Source: Quinella sp. 1Q7
GTDB lineage: Bacteria; Bacillota; Negativicutes; Selenomonadales; Selenomonadaceae
Length of the DNA stretch: 53,256 nucleotides
Reading direction: 5' to 3'
Assembly: GCA_015206805.1 (NCBI GenBank)
Contig: JADEZP010000004.1
Span: 1 to 53,256 of the forward strand
A program made the position numbers and the translations under genes. The notes below the pieces were generated by a model. That model was not told where the DNA came from and did not search any database. It saw nothing but the letters and a program-made list of their open reading frames with translations. Positions 24,701 through 31,503 of this stretch are shown in pieces. Each line of letters opens with the position of its first letter. Positions within the stretch are counted from its first letter, which is position 1.

Positions 24701-26187
24701 ATTATGTCTTTGCCGCTGTCAAAATAAAATTGGTAGAGACTGCCCGCCAAGCTGTTGCCGTAGATTGTATCGTTGCCCAAGCCGCCTCTGATTGTGATAC
24801 CGCTGTAGTTTGCGCTTGAGTAGACGCTTATCATATCATTGCCTGATCCGCCGTAAATTGAAACGCGCGGGTCATAGCTTTCGATTGTGTCGTTACCGTC
24901 GCCGCCGTCAATCGTCACGTAACCGTAGCCGCCATTGACTTGGAGAGTATTCCTTGTGCTGTTGTAGATGTAATCGTCGCCTCCGTAGCCGTAAACTTTC
25001 GCGCCGCCCGCGTAGTTGTAAATGACATTGCCTGCGGAATTGCCGCCGACGCTTTTGTTTGTCGTGTAGTTGTAAATCGGACTTACCAAAGTTCCGCCGA
25101 CAATGTTGACGGTTTTGTCGCTTGCGCCGACGAGGGAAACTGTGCCGTCTTCAATGCCGTGCAATCTGACAATGACATTGCCGTCGACTGTTGAGCGGGA
25201 ATAGTAGCCGCCGCCGACAAGACTTAGCGTGTCGGAGCTGTTCCAGCCGTAAATTTTATCGTAGCCGTCGCCCCAGCGGAAACGGTAAAGTCCGTCCGCG
25301 AGACTGTTGCCGTAGATTGTATCGTTGCCCTTGCCGCCGTCAATCGTAATGTCGCTGTATCTTGCGCTTGTGTAGACGCTGATTTTATCCGCGCCCGCAC
25401 CGCCGCTGATTGAAACGCGCGGGTCGACGCTCTCGATTGTGTCGTTGCCGTCGCCGCCGCTCAATGTCACGTAGCCGTAACCGCCATTGACTTGGAGAGT
25501 ATTCCTTGTGCTGTTGTAGATGTAATCGTCGCCTCCGTAGCCGTAAACTTTCGCGCCGCCCGCGTAGTTGTAAATGACGTTGCCCGATGAATTGCCGCCG
25601 ACGCTTTTGTTTGTCGTGTAGTTGTAAGTTGGGCTTATCAAAGTTCCGCCGCTGATGTTGACGGTTTTGCCGCTTGCGCCGACTAATGAAACTGTGCCGT
25701 CTTCAATGCCGTGCAATCTGACAATGACATTACCGTCGACGGTTGAGCGGGAATAGTAGTTGCCGCCGACAAGACTTAGCGTGTCGGAGTTGTGCCAGCC
25801 GTAGATGCTGTCGAAGCCGTCGCCCCAACGGAACTGATAAAGTCCGCCCGCCAAGCTGTTGCCGTAGATAACGTCGTTGCCAGTACCGCCTCTGATTGTG
25901 ACGCCGGTATAAGCCGAGCCGCTACGAACGCTGATTTTATCCGCGCCTGCGCCGCCGTTAATGCTGACGGACGAATTTTCACTCTCGATTGTGTCATCAC
26001 CCGCGCCGCCGTCCATAGTTACATAGCCCCAGCCGCTGTTGATGGTGTATCCGCTGTACGTGCTGTTGAAAATGTAATCGTCGCCTCCGTAGCCGTAAAC
26101 TTTCGCGCCGCCCGCGTAATTGTAAATGCTGTCAATGTAGGCGGTGCCTCCGACAATGCTGTGTCGGGTGTAATTTGTGATGCTCAC
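21721..26187 (-). CDS. RTX protein G with embedded gluzincin-type metallopeptidase domain (1488 aa)
   Basis: GTG start at 26187 with a G-rich ribosome site. Residues 1-550 are three tandem 184-residue modules (NYAGGAKVYGYGGDDYI ... GTVSLVGAS ... TVNI). GGxGND repeats follow to about 780. Then comes a helical region (QQDALKKFMSSLDSSM) with NYCGINL and AISGSDAGG, matching the N-terminus of protein E. The peptidase-like domain has VNMDYYNSF, LDRTIAHETVHGIM (HETVH at 1028-1032), LPQFITEGTAELIHGIDD (Glu 1052 the likely third zinc ligand) and YAAGYMFLRWLA. Then RTX nonapeptides and the C-terminal module ending YQLSGNKLSKS. No signal peptide. Family knowledge: HExxH plus a downstream Glu is the gluzincin zinc site, and LPxFxxEGxAEL resembles the peptidase-MA-like domain of proteolytic flagellins. 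Inference: an exported Ca2+-stabilised metalloprotease. Substrate unknown. Confidence 0.85.
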   Translation of the reverse strand: MSITNYTRHSIVGGTAYIDSIYNYAGGAKVYGYGGDDYIFNSTYSGYTINSGWGYVTMDGGAGDDTIESENSSVSINGGAGADKISVRSGSAYTGVTIRGGTGNDVIYGNSLAGGLYQFRWGDGFDSIYGWHNSDTLSLVGGNYYSRSTVDGNVIVRLHGIEDGTVSLVGASGKTVNISGGTLISPTYNYTTNKSVGGNSSGNVIYNYAGGAKVYGYGGDDYIYNSTRNTLQVNGGYGYVTLSGGDGNDTIESVDPRVSISGGAGADKISVYTSARYSDITIDGGKGNDTIYGNSLADGLYRFRWGDGYDKIYGWNSSDTLSLVGGGYYSRSTVDGNVIVRLHGIEDGTVSLVGASDKTVNIVGGTLVSPIYNYTTNKSVGGNSAGNVIYNYAGGAKVYGYGGDDYIYNSTRNTLQVNGGYGYVTIDGGDGNDTIESYDPRVSIYGGSGNDMISVYSSANYSGITIRGGLGNDTIYGNSLAGSLYQFYFDSGKDIIYGWHNSDTLNLSGAHYKRSTVSGSVVVSLSSAAVTLSGASGKTVNITNGILDVDEVPLNVNNTVSGKTITATDLKDTITNSGSNVKIYAYGGNDSIYNSGGSNITISAGTGDDSINISFAETISIDAGNGNDSIRGNNNYATIYGGVGKDTVVGNHWRSKIYGGTDNDLISLTTYWYNTIDGGADNDIIAVEGGSYHSISGGAGADKISLGSATNSTVYLSTSDGADTVWGWTASDMLNINGSYNTPKKSGNDILVNVGSSSVLLKDAVKFGSININNKTVKIGEEKAATVTQQDALKKFMSSLDSSMIELEKTNSQTDIVALLNKAVKVASGDKYSTIAKAVEAMAKECKNATSANDFLLNYCGINLSNDDTGAISGSDAGGTLKTAKSIIPESGTKYSLDSSRYIAYNVWHDNKFSGLTVNHADVGNMTNDKQHILDCAYTWWMSEITKLIEKSYGYSFSDSNSDYNTLYLRFENNGNYLAYTNYHWDDYNKKNGITIAVNMDYYNSFKSGDYDATSPNGQGYLDRTIAHETVHGIMISKFKSRFWDLPQFITEGTAELIHGIDDFRRPNIENLANDYEALQNKLSDMKWGTGDSLSYAAGYMFLRWLAKNGSNTVNSSSAAGAVLSTQKKIPKGVTVKNTTMTISTKFTGNSINLTDYATNLIKADASTLTKSINVFGNKNNNLILGGKGANYLAGGAGNDTLDGGAGSDTLSGGSGNDSLNGGAGNDSLYSGIGNNTLTGGKGNDVFIYEGGNLTITDYAVGDKVKFANGSPTKSAVKGSNVVLTFGKNTLTLQKAAGLDVAIINPDDQTTVKSYGSKLKTVTNSTKSPVTVAPYVETISASKRTKAVKITGNALGNTIVGGTKADTLLGGKGNDSISGGKGADKIYGGAGNDTLTGGKGNDSLWGDAGKDTFIYNAGDDKDVISGFENDDLLKITGTFSAPTYNKSDKSIAFKVGSGSVTLKDFGTTTLFHVNNDTYQLSGNKLSKS
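24530..26185 (-). repeat. Three tandem 552-bp modules in gene G
   Basis: Landmark blocks recur at a spacing of exactly 552 bases (for example at 24961, 25513 and 26065), so three 184-residue modules stand in tandem. Modules 1 and 2 (counted from the low coordinates) agree over long identical stretches; the N-terminal one is more diverged. Boundaries are approximate. Confidence 0.85.
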
Positions 26188-26193
26188 TTTGAA

Positions 26194-26207
26194 CCCCCCC
26201 TTTTTTT
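26194..26207 (-). promoter_or_regulatory. A7-G7 homopolymer ribosome site of gene G
   Basis: On the minus strand AAAAAAA GGGGGGG lies six bases before the GTG start. The G7 run acts as the ribosome site. Such runs slip readily during replication, which could change spacing and expression. Confidence 0.5.
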
Positions 26208-26249
26208 AAAATTACCTGAAAGTATTTCGGCTAATAAAAACTTTGTAAC

Positions 26250-26277
26250 ATTATATCACAATCTGCGCGCCGCACAA
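26250..26277 (-). promoter_or_regulatory. Promoter of RTX gene G
   Basis: On the minus strand a perfect extended -10 (TGA-TATAAT, -10 at 26255-26250) with a weak -35 (TTGTGC, 26277-26272). The transcript would have a leader of about 55 bases. Confidence 0.65.
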
Positions 26278-26371
26278 TGTCGGGCGAAATTTCTTATAAA
26301 ATTTTAAAACTTGCGCTCAAGTCACGAGACCGAATAAAATTCTTCAAGCGACGTTAAATTGGCGCGTTGAC

Positions 26372-26400
26372 TTGAAATTATTTTCACGGTGTGCTAGATT
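26372..26400 (+). promoter_or_regulatory. Promoter of the terD cluster
   Basis: TTGAAA (26372-26377), 17-base spacer, TAGATT (26395-26400), 75 bases before the first terD start. It is divergent from the gene G promoter about 100 bases away. Confidence 0.6.
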
Positions 26401-26475
26401 ATGCGCGGTTTAAAAAGTTTCAACGGTCGCGGCAACTGCGGCGGCTCAAAAAATTTTTTTTGGAGGTTTATTCTT

Positions 26476-27054
26476 ATGGCAGTCAGTTTGAAAAAAGGAC
26501 AGAAGGTTGACCTCACGAAGACTAATCCTGGCTTGAAAGAAATTTTAATCGGTCTCGGCTGGGACACCAACAAGTACGACGGCGGCTCGGAATTCGATCT
26601 CGACGCGGCGGCGTTCCTGCTCGGCGCAAGCGGCAAAGTCAACAGCGACGACGACTTCATCTTCTACCAGAATCTTAAGCACGCTTCGGGCGCGGTCGAA
26701 CACATGGGCGACAATCTCACCGGTGCCGGCGAAGGCGACGACGAAGAAATCAAAATCGACCTTAGCCAAGTTCCCGCCAACGTCGAGAAAATCGACTTCA
26801 CCGTCACAATCTACGAAGCCGACGAACGCAAGCAGAACTTCGGGCAAGTCGAAAACGCCTTTATCCGCGTCGTCAACGTCGCGACGGGCGAAGAACTCAT
26901 CCGCTACGACCTCGGCGAAGACTTCAGCATCGAAACCGCTGTCGTTATCGGCGAACTTTATCGCAACAAGGGCGAATGGAAATTTAACGCAATCGGCTCC
27001 GGATTCAGCGGCGGGCTTGAGGCTCTTTGCAAAAACTTCGGCGTCAACGTGTAA
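26476..27054 (+). CDS. terD: TerD-family calcium-binding stress protein, copy 1
   Basis: 192 residues from ATG 26476 with ribosome site TGGAGG; the upstream in-frame extension lacks one. The sequence is a standard single-domain Ter[16 protein letters not shown] at the start, GLGWD near 27-30, [10 protein letters not shown] near 40-49, the signature [15 protein letters not shown] near 76-90, [22 protein letters not shown] and GEWKFNAIG. TerD domains bind Ca2+ through the conserved Asp residues (Asp41, Asp43 and the GDN/GDD loop). They act in tellurite, phage and general stress responses, usually with TerC, TerB or the TerY-P proteins. It is a cytoplasmic protein and first gene of a likely four-gene run ending with a Ca2+ ATPase. 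Confidence 0.95.
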   Translation: MAVSLKKGQKVDLTKTNPGLKEILIGLGWDTNKYDGGSEFDLDAAAFLLGASGKVNSDDDFIFYQNLKHASGAVEHMGDNLTGAGEGDDEEIKIDLSQVPANVEKIDFTVTIYEADERKQNFGQVENAFIRVVNVATGEELIRYDLGEDFSIETAVVIGELYRNKGEWKFNAIGSGFSGGLEALCKNFGVNV

Positions 27055-27070
27055 TTAGGGACTAGGGGTT

Positions 27071-27116
27071 AGGGACTAGGGACTAGTAAGGACAAGTCTA
27101 GTCCTTAGTCCCTTTT
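27071..27116 (+). terminator. Long hairpin between the two terD genes, made of short tandem repeats
   Basis: A 16-bp stem (27071-27086 with 27098-27113, one G-U) followed by TTTT. The left arm consists of GGGACTA units, and two further copies precede it (27058-27070). Weak terminator or attenuator between terD copies; such GGGACTAG tracts also occur as dispersed repeats. Confidence 0.6.
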
Positions 27117-27137
27117 GACTTGAAAGGAGAATTTATC

Positions 27138-27755
27138 ATGGCGGTCAGTCTTCAAAAGGGGCAGAAAGTTTCGCTCAAAAAATCCGACGGCAAAAAACTT
27201 TCGCGGCTGATGGTCGGGCTCGGCTGGGACAGCGCAAAAAAATCCGCAGGTCAACAGAGCGGCGGATTCTTCAGCAGATTGTTCAGTTCCGGTCCCGAAA
27301 ACATCGACTGCGACGCAAGCGTTTTCGTCTGCCAAGACGGCAAATACGTCGACAGGGACGATCTTGTTTATTTCGGCAACCTTGAGCACAGGAGCGGCGC
27401 GATTAAACACATGGGCGACAATCTTACGGGCGACGGCGAAGGCGACGACGAACAAATTTTCGTCGACCTCGAAAACATGCCGCAACGCTACGACAAGCTG
27501 ATTTTCGTCGTCAACATTTACAAAGCCGTCGACCGCAAGCAACACTTCGGCATGATTAAAAACGCCTACATCCGCATAATCGACGCCGACAGTCACGAGG
27601 AACTTTGCCGCTTCAACTTGAGCGACGATTACACCGATATGCTGTCGATGATTGCGGGCGAAGTTTACCGCTACAAGGGCGAATGGAAATTTAACGCTAT
27701 CGGCACGGGCACGAAGGATACGGGGCTTGCCGACCTTGAGAGGCGGTTTGCGTAA
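27138..27755 (+). CDS. terD: TerD-family protein, copy 2 (with insertion)
   Basis: 205 residues from ATG 27138, behind AAAGGAG; an in-frame TTG at 27120 lies upstream of that site and is rejected. It starts MAVSLQKGQKVSLKKSDGKK, keeps [20 protein letters not shown] and [11 protein letters not shown], and has conserved KAVDRKQHFGMIKNAYIR. Compared with copy 1 it carries about 13 extra residues near 35-55 (SGGFFSRLFSSGPENIDCD) where copy 1 has a short loop, and the FDLDA motif is altered to IDCDASVF. The Ca2+ loop is retained. It is thus a diverged paralogue and not a recent duplicate. It is separated from copy 1 by a hairpin and followed after three bases by the nucleosidase gene. Confidence 0.93.
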   Translation: MAVSLQKGQKVSLKKSDGKKLSRLMVGLGWDSAKKSAGQQSGGFFSRLFSSGPENIDCDASVFVCQDGKYVDRDDLVYFGNLEHRSGAIKHMGDNLTGDGEGDDEQIFVDLENMPQRYDKLIFVVNIYKAVDRKQHFGMIKNAYIRIIDADSHEELCRFNLSDDYTDMLSMIAGEVYRYKGEWKFNAIGTGTKDTGLADLERRFA

Positions 27756-27758
27756 GTC

Positions 27759-28694
27759 ATGAAAAAATTTTTTGCGCTGATATTGGCGGCACTGTTCCTG
27801 CTGACGGCTCCCGCGCAGGCGGCTGATTCGGGCGTTGGGCTTGAGGATATCTCGGCGGACGACTTCAACACTCCGATTGAAAAATTTTACGCCACGTTGC
27901 CGCAAGCTCACGGCGACTACAAAAGCCGTCAACGTCCGATTCTGATTGAAGGCGCAATGAACACCGAAACTGAAATTTTGATTCGTGCGCTGAAAAATCC
28001 CGTCGCCTACCGCGAAATGAATTATCTGTTCGTCGCGGGCACGTACAAAAATTATCCCGTCGTGATTGTGCGGACGGAAATCGGTTTGGCGAATGCGGCG
28101 GCGTCGACGGCTTTGGCGATTGAGAAATTCAAACCCTGCGCGGTCATCAATCAAGGCACGGCGGGTGGTCACGACCCTGCATTGAAAATCGGCGATATTG
28201 TTATCGGCGCGAACAGCTTCGACTACGGCGCGTTCAGGAGTGCTTACTCTGCGGCGGGCGCGGGAATTGACATCACTCAACAAGAAAATATCGGCACTTA
28301 CGCCTACGACGCGGCGACGAAAAAATTTCAAGCTTACACGGAATATCGCGCCGACCCGACGCTGTTCAACATTGCGTTTGCCGCCGCCAACAACTACAGC
28401 GGTGCCAACGTCGTCAGCGGCGTAATCGGCACGGGCAACGGTTGGCTTGAGTGCGTCGACTACATAAATTTCCTGCACGAAAAATACGGCTCAAGTTGCG
28501 AAGAAATGGAGACGAACGCTGCCGCGCAGGTCTGCCAAAATGCGGGCATCCCGTTTATCGGAATTCGCGTCTTGAGCGACAATGTCACCAATGACAACAG
28601 ATACGTTCCCAAATCTGCAAAAGTCGCGCAGGAATTTGTTTTGCTTGTCGTCGAGCGTTACGTTCGCGACACCCTTAAGGAGGTATCCGATTGA
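27759..28694 (+). CDS. Exported nucleoside phosphorylase-like protein (MTA/SAH nucleosidase family)
   Basis: 311 residues. A signal peptide is plain: MKK, hydrophobic core FALILAALFLLTA and cleavage site AQA-ADS near residue 21-22. The mature part has the fold motifs of the PNP/MTA nucleosidase superfamily: ILIEGAMNTETEIL near 66-79, VVIVRTEIGLANAAAS, AVINQGTAGGHDPALKIGDIVIG, and the active-site region CEEMETNAAAQVCQNAGIPFIGIRVLSDN with a catalytic-type Asp in SDN. Family members cleave the glycosidic bond of 5'-methylthioadenosine, S-adenosylhomocysteine or purine nucleosides. Export is unusual, since the classic enzyme is cytoplasmic; the protein should act in the periplasm or outside. It begins 3 bases after terD copy 2 and its stop overlaps the ATPase start, so it belongs to the terD-ATPase operon. 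Exact substrate not decidable. Confidence 0.85.
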   Translation: MKKFFALILAALFLLTAPAQAADSGVGLEDISADDFNTPIEKFYATLPQAHGDYKSRQRPILIEGAMNTETEILIRALKNPVAYREMNYLFVAGTYKNYPVVIVRTEIGLANAAASTALAIEKFKPCAVINQGTAGGHDPALKIGDIVIGANSFDYGAFRSAYSAAGAGIDITQQENIGTYAYDAATKKFQAYTEYRADPTLFNIAFAAANNYSGANVVSGVIGTGNGWLECVDYINFLHEKYGSSCEEMETNAAAQVCQNAGIPFIGIRVLSDNVTNDNRYVPKSAKVAQEFVLLVVERYVRDTLKEVSD

Positions 28695-31363
28695 AAATCA
28701 CAGGCTTGACTGATGCGCAAGTTCAAGAGGCTAAATCGAAATTCGGCGACAACTCAATCACCGAACAGGCACGCGAAGGTTTCTGGGACAAGCTCAAAGG
28801 CAACTTCGACGACCCGATAATCAAAATCCTAATCTTCGCGCTGATTCTGAACGTGTTCTTCGCGTTCATGGGTAAAGCCGAATGGTACGAATCCGTCGGC
28901 ATTGCAATGGCGGTTTTGCTTGCAACGCTGGTGTCGACGTTTTCCGAATACAAGAACGAAAGCGCGTTCCAGAAACTTCAAGGCGAGGCGTCGCTCATAA
29001 AGTGCAAAGTCTATCGCAACGGCGTCGTCACGGAAATTCCGATTAACGACATCACGATGGGCGACTGCGTTTTACTGCAGACGGGCGACAAAATTCCTGC
29101 GGACGGCGTGATTATCGACGGCTCAATCAACGTCGATCAATCGATTCTCAACGGCGAAGCTAAGGAGGAGGCGAAAACTCCCGCGCCCGACGAATCAGCC
29201 GATTCCGCCGCCGCAGAAAGTACCGACTTCCTGAATCCGCATAAAGTTTTCCGCGCGGCAGTCGTTGCGGGCGGCAGTGCAGTCATGCGCACCGTCACGC
29301 TTGGCGACAACACCGTTTACGGCAAAATTGCGGGCGAACTCCAAATCGACGAAGACCGCGATACTCCGCTGAAACTCAAGCTCGGCGACCTTGCCGACCA
29401 AATTTCCAAATTCGGTTATATCGGCGGCGTCGCGATTGCCGTTGCGTTCATGTTTGAGCGAATTGCCATTCAACACAACTTCGATTGGGCGCAAATGTCC
29501 GCATTCTGTTCGGATTGGATGAACGTCGTCAACAGCCTCGTCGAAGCCGTAATGCTCGCCGTGATAATTATCGTTATGGCGGTGCCCGAAGGTTTGCCGC
29601 TGATGATTGCGATTGTTTCCGCACAGAATATGGGCAAGATGCTCAAAGACAACGTCCTTGTCCGAAAAATTTCCGGCATCGAAACGGCGGGCAGTCTGAA
29701 CCTGCTGTTCAGCGATAAGACCGGCACAATCACGAAGGGCTTGCTTGAGGTCGTAACGTTCCTTGACGGCACTGCGAAGTTCACGGAAACTTTCGACAAG
29801 CTCGGCGGCAAGTTGCAGTCGCTGGTTTCCCTGTCGATTCGATTCAACAACGGCGCAGTCATTACGGGCGACAAAATCGTCGGCGGCAACATGACGGACC
29901 GCGCGTTGCTCGGATTCATTATCGGCAAGGACAAAGCTCCGAACGTTACCGTCGTCGACACCGTGCCTTTCGACAGCGCGAAGAAATATTCCATGGCGAA
30001 GGTCAGCGGCGATTATAATTTGTGGCTGATTAAGGGCGCGCCCGAACGTCTGCTCGACAAATGCTCCTACTACTACGACGCCAACGGTCAGCGGCAACGG
30101 CTCGCCTCAACCGCCGACATCAACGCCAAAATCGATGAGCTCGCCAACCGTGCGATTAGAACGCTTGCGCTCGTGACGTATGACGACGAAATTACAAACG
30201 GCGAAATTCCCGACACCGGCTTGACGTTCGTAGGCGTGACGGGCATTCGCGACGACGTGCGCCCCGACGCCATTAAAGCGATTGAGCAAGTGCACTCGGC
30301 GGGCGTGCAAGTCGTCATGATTACCGGCGACCGCAAAGAGACCGCGCAGGCGATTGCCAAGGAAGCGGGCTTGATTGAGATTGACGACGCCATTGTCATT
30401 ACCAGCGCGGAACTCAACGAAATGAGCGACGACGAAGTCAAGCAGAAACTCCCGAAACTGCGCGTCATTGCCCGCGCCCTGCCGACCGATAAAAGCCGCC
30501 TCGTTCGTCTTGCGCAGGAACTCAATCTTGTCGTCGGTATGACGGGCGACGGCGTCAACGACTCCCCCGCGCTCAAAAAAGCTGACGTCGGCTTTGCAAT
30601 GGGCGGTGGCACCGAAGTCGCCAAGGAAGCCAGCGAAATTGTCATACTCGACGACAACTTCAAGTCAATTGGCAAGGCGATTCTTTACGGGCGGACAATC
30701 TTCAACTCAATCCGCAAGTTCATAATCTTCCAGCTGACAATCAACGTCGGCGCGGTGCTGATTTCGTTCGTATGCCCGCTGCTCGGACTTGAAAACCCGC
30801 TGTCAATCACGCAAATCCTGTGGGTCAATCTGGTAATGGACACGCTCGCGGCACTTGCCTTCGGCGGCGAACCTGCATTGGATCGTTTCATGGAGGAGGC
30901 TCCGAAACGTCGCGACGAAAAAATTATCAGCCCGTACATGCTCTCGGCGATTGGCACGGGCGCGCTGTGGACGTTCGCAATGAGTTTGGTTTTCCTGCTT
31001 ACGGACTTCTCGCGCAGTCACTTCCGCGACATCAATCCCGAAGGCGTCAACATCACATTCGGCGGCGACAGCGTTTACGTGCTGACGGGATACTTCGCCG
31101 TGTTCATCTTTACGGCGGTGTTCAACGCTTTCAACGCCCGCACCGACAGAATAAATCTTTTCGACAACATCGGCGGCAACCCCGGTTTCCTGCGCGTTAT
31201 GGCGTTGATTGTCGTCGTGCAAATCGCAATGACATATCTGGGCGGCGCGATTCTGCGTTGCTACGGCTTGACGGGCGGCGAATGGCTGTTCGTCATTGCA
31301 ATGGCATTTACGATTATTCCCGTCGACATCGTCCGCAAACTAATCGTCGGCGGCTCGAAGTAA
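28691..31363 (+). CDS. Calcium-transporting P-type ATPase (P2 type)
   Basis: 890 residues starting at TTG 28691, which overlaps the previous stop (ATTGA) and follows AAGGAGG by seven bases. All P-type ATPase hallmarks are present: actuator motif LNGEAKEE near 156-163 (a variant of TGES), PEGLP in M4 near 300, phosphorylation motif DKTGT at Asp342, KGAPERLL, MITGDRKET and TGDGVNDSPALKKADVGFAMG in the P domain, and NLVMDTLAALA in M6. Ten membrane segments fit. The M4 PEGLP and M6 N-x-x-x-D pattern are those of Ca2+ pumps of the SERCA/PMCA group. It moves Ca2+ out of the cytoplasm at the cost of ATP. The actuator TGES is changed to NGEA, which would lose the Glu needed for dephosphorylation unless an adjacent Glu serves: worth checking. 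Last gene of the terD operon. Confidence 0.92.
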   Translation: MKITGLTDAQVQEAKSKFGDNSITEQAREGFWDKLKGNFDDPIIKILIFALILNVFFAFMGKAEWYESVGIAMAVLLATLVSTFSEYKNESAFQKLQGEASLIKCKVYRNGVVTEIPINDITMGDCVLLQTGDKIPADGVIIDGSINVDQSILNGEAKEEAKTPAPDESADSAAAESTDFLNPHKVFRAAVVAGGSAVMRTVTLGDNTVYGKIAGELQIDEDRDTPLKLKLGDLADQISKFGYIGGVAIAVAFMFERIAIQHNFDWAQMSAFCSDWMNVVNSLVEAVMLAVIIIVMAVPEGLPLMIAIVSAQNMGKMLKDNVLVRKISGIETAGSLNLLFSDKTGTITKGLLEVVTFLDGTAKFTETFDKLGGKLQSLVSLSIRFNNGAVITGDKIVGGNMTDRALLGFIIGKDKAPNVTVVDTVPFDSAKKYSMAKVSGDYNLWLIKGAPERLLDKCSYYYDANGQRQRLASTADINAKIDELANRAIRTLALVTYDDEITNGEIPDTGLTFVGVTGIRDDVRPDAIKAIEQVHSAGVQVVMITGDRKETAQAIAKEAGLIEIDDAIVITSAELNEMSDDEVKQKLPKLRVIARALPTDKSRLVRLAQELNLVVGMTGDGVNDSPALKKADVGFAMGGGTEVAKEASEIVILDDNFKSIGKAILYGRTIFNSIRKFIIFQLTINVGAVLISFVCPLLGLENPLSITQILWVNLVMDTLAALAFGGEPALDRFMEEAPKRRDEKIISPYMLSAIGTGALWTFAMSLVFLLTDFSRSHFRDINPEGVNITFGGDSVYVLTGYFAVFIFTAVFNAFNARTDRINLFDNIGGNPGFLRVMALIVVVQIAMTYLGGAILRCYGLTGGEWLFVIAMAFTIIPVDIVRKLIVGGSK

Positions 31364-31392
31364 ACATCAATCGCCACAAACATATTCAATCG

Positions 31393-31426
31393 GCTCGCCG
31401 AAAAATTCGGTGAGCTTTTTTTTTTT
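31393..31426 (+). terminator. Rho-independent terminator of the terD-ATPase operon
   Basis: GCTCGCCGAA (31393-31402) pairs with TTCGGTGAGC (31406-31415, one G-U), followed by eleven T. Confidence 0.92.
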
Positions 31427-31452
31427 GCCGCCGTCACGCCAACGCATTGCCG

Positions 31453-31481
31453 TTGATATTTTTTCGGGCGGCGTGTACAAT
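31453..31481 (+). promoter_or_regulatory. Promoter of the suf operon
   Basis: TTGATA (31453-31458), 17-base spacer, TACAAT (31476-31481), 22 bases before the sufD start. Confidence 0.75.
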
Positions 31482-31503
31482 GCTTTGCACTGGAGGGAGA
31501 GTT

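Noticed and set aside
27105..28478. Long minus-strand open frame (457 aa) across the terD/nucleosidase genes
   Set aside because: It is the antisense of well-recognised genes; translation is Arg/Val-rich with no family signature and no ribosome site.
26476..31363. Complete tellurite-resistance (ter) operon
   Set aside because: Only terD copies are present; terB, terC, terA and terZ are missing from the window.
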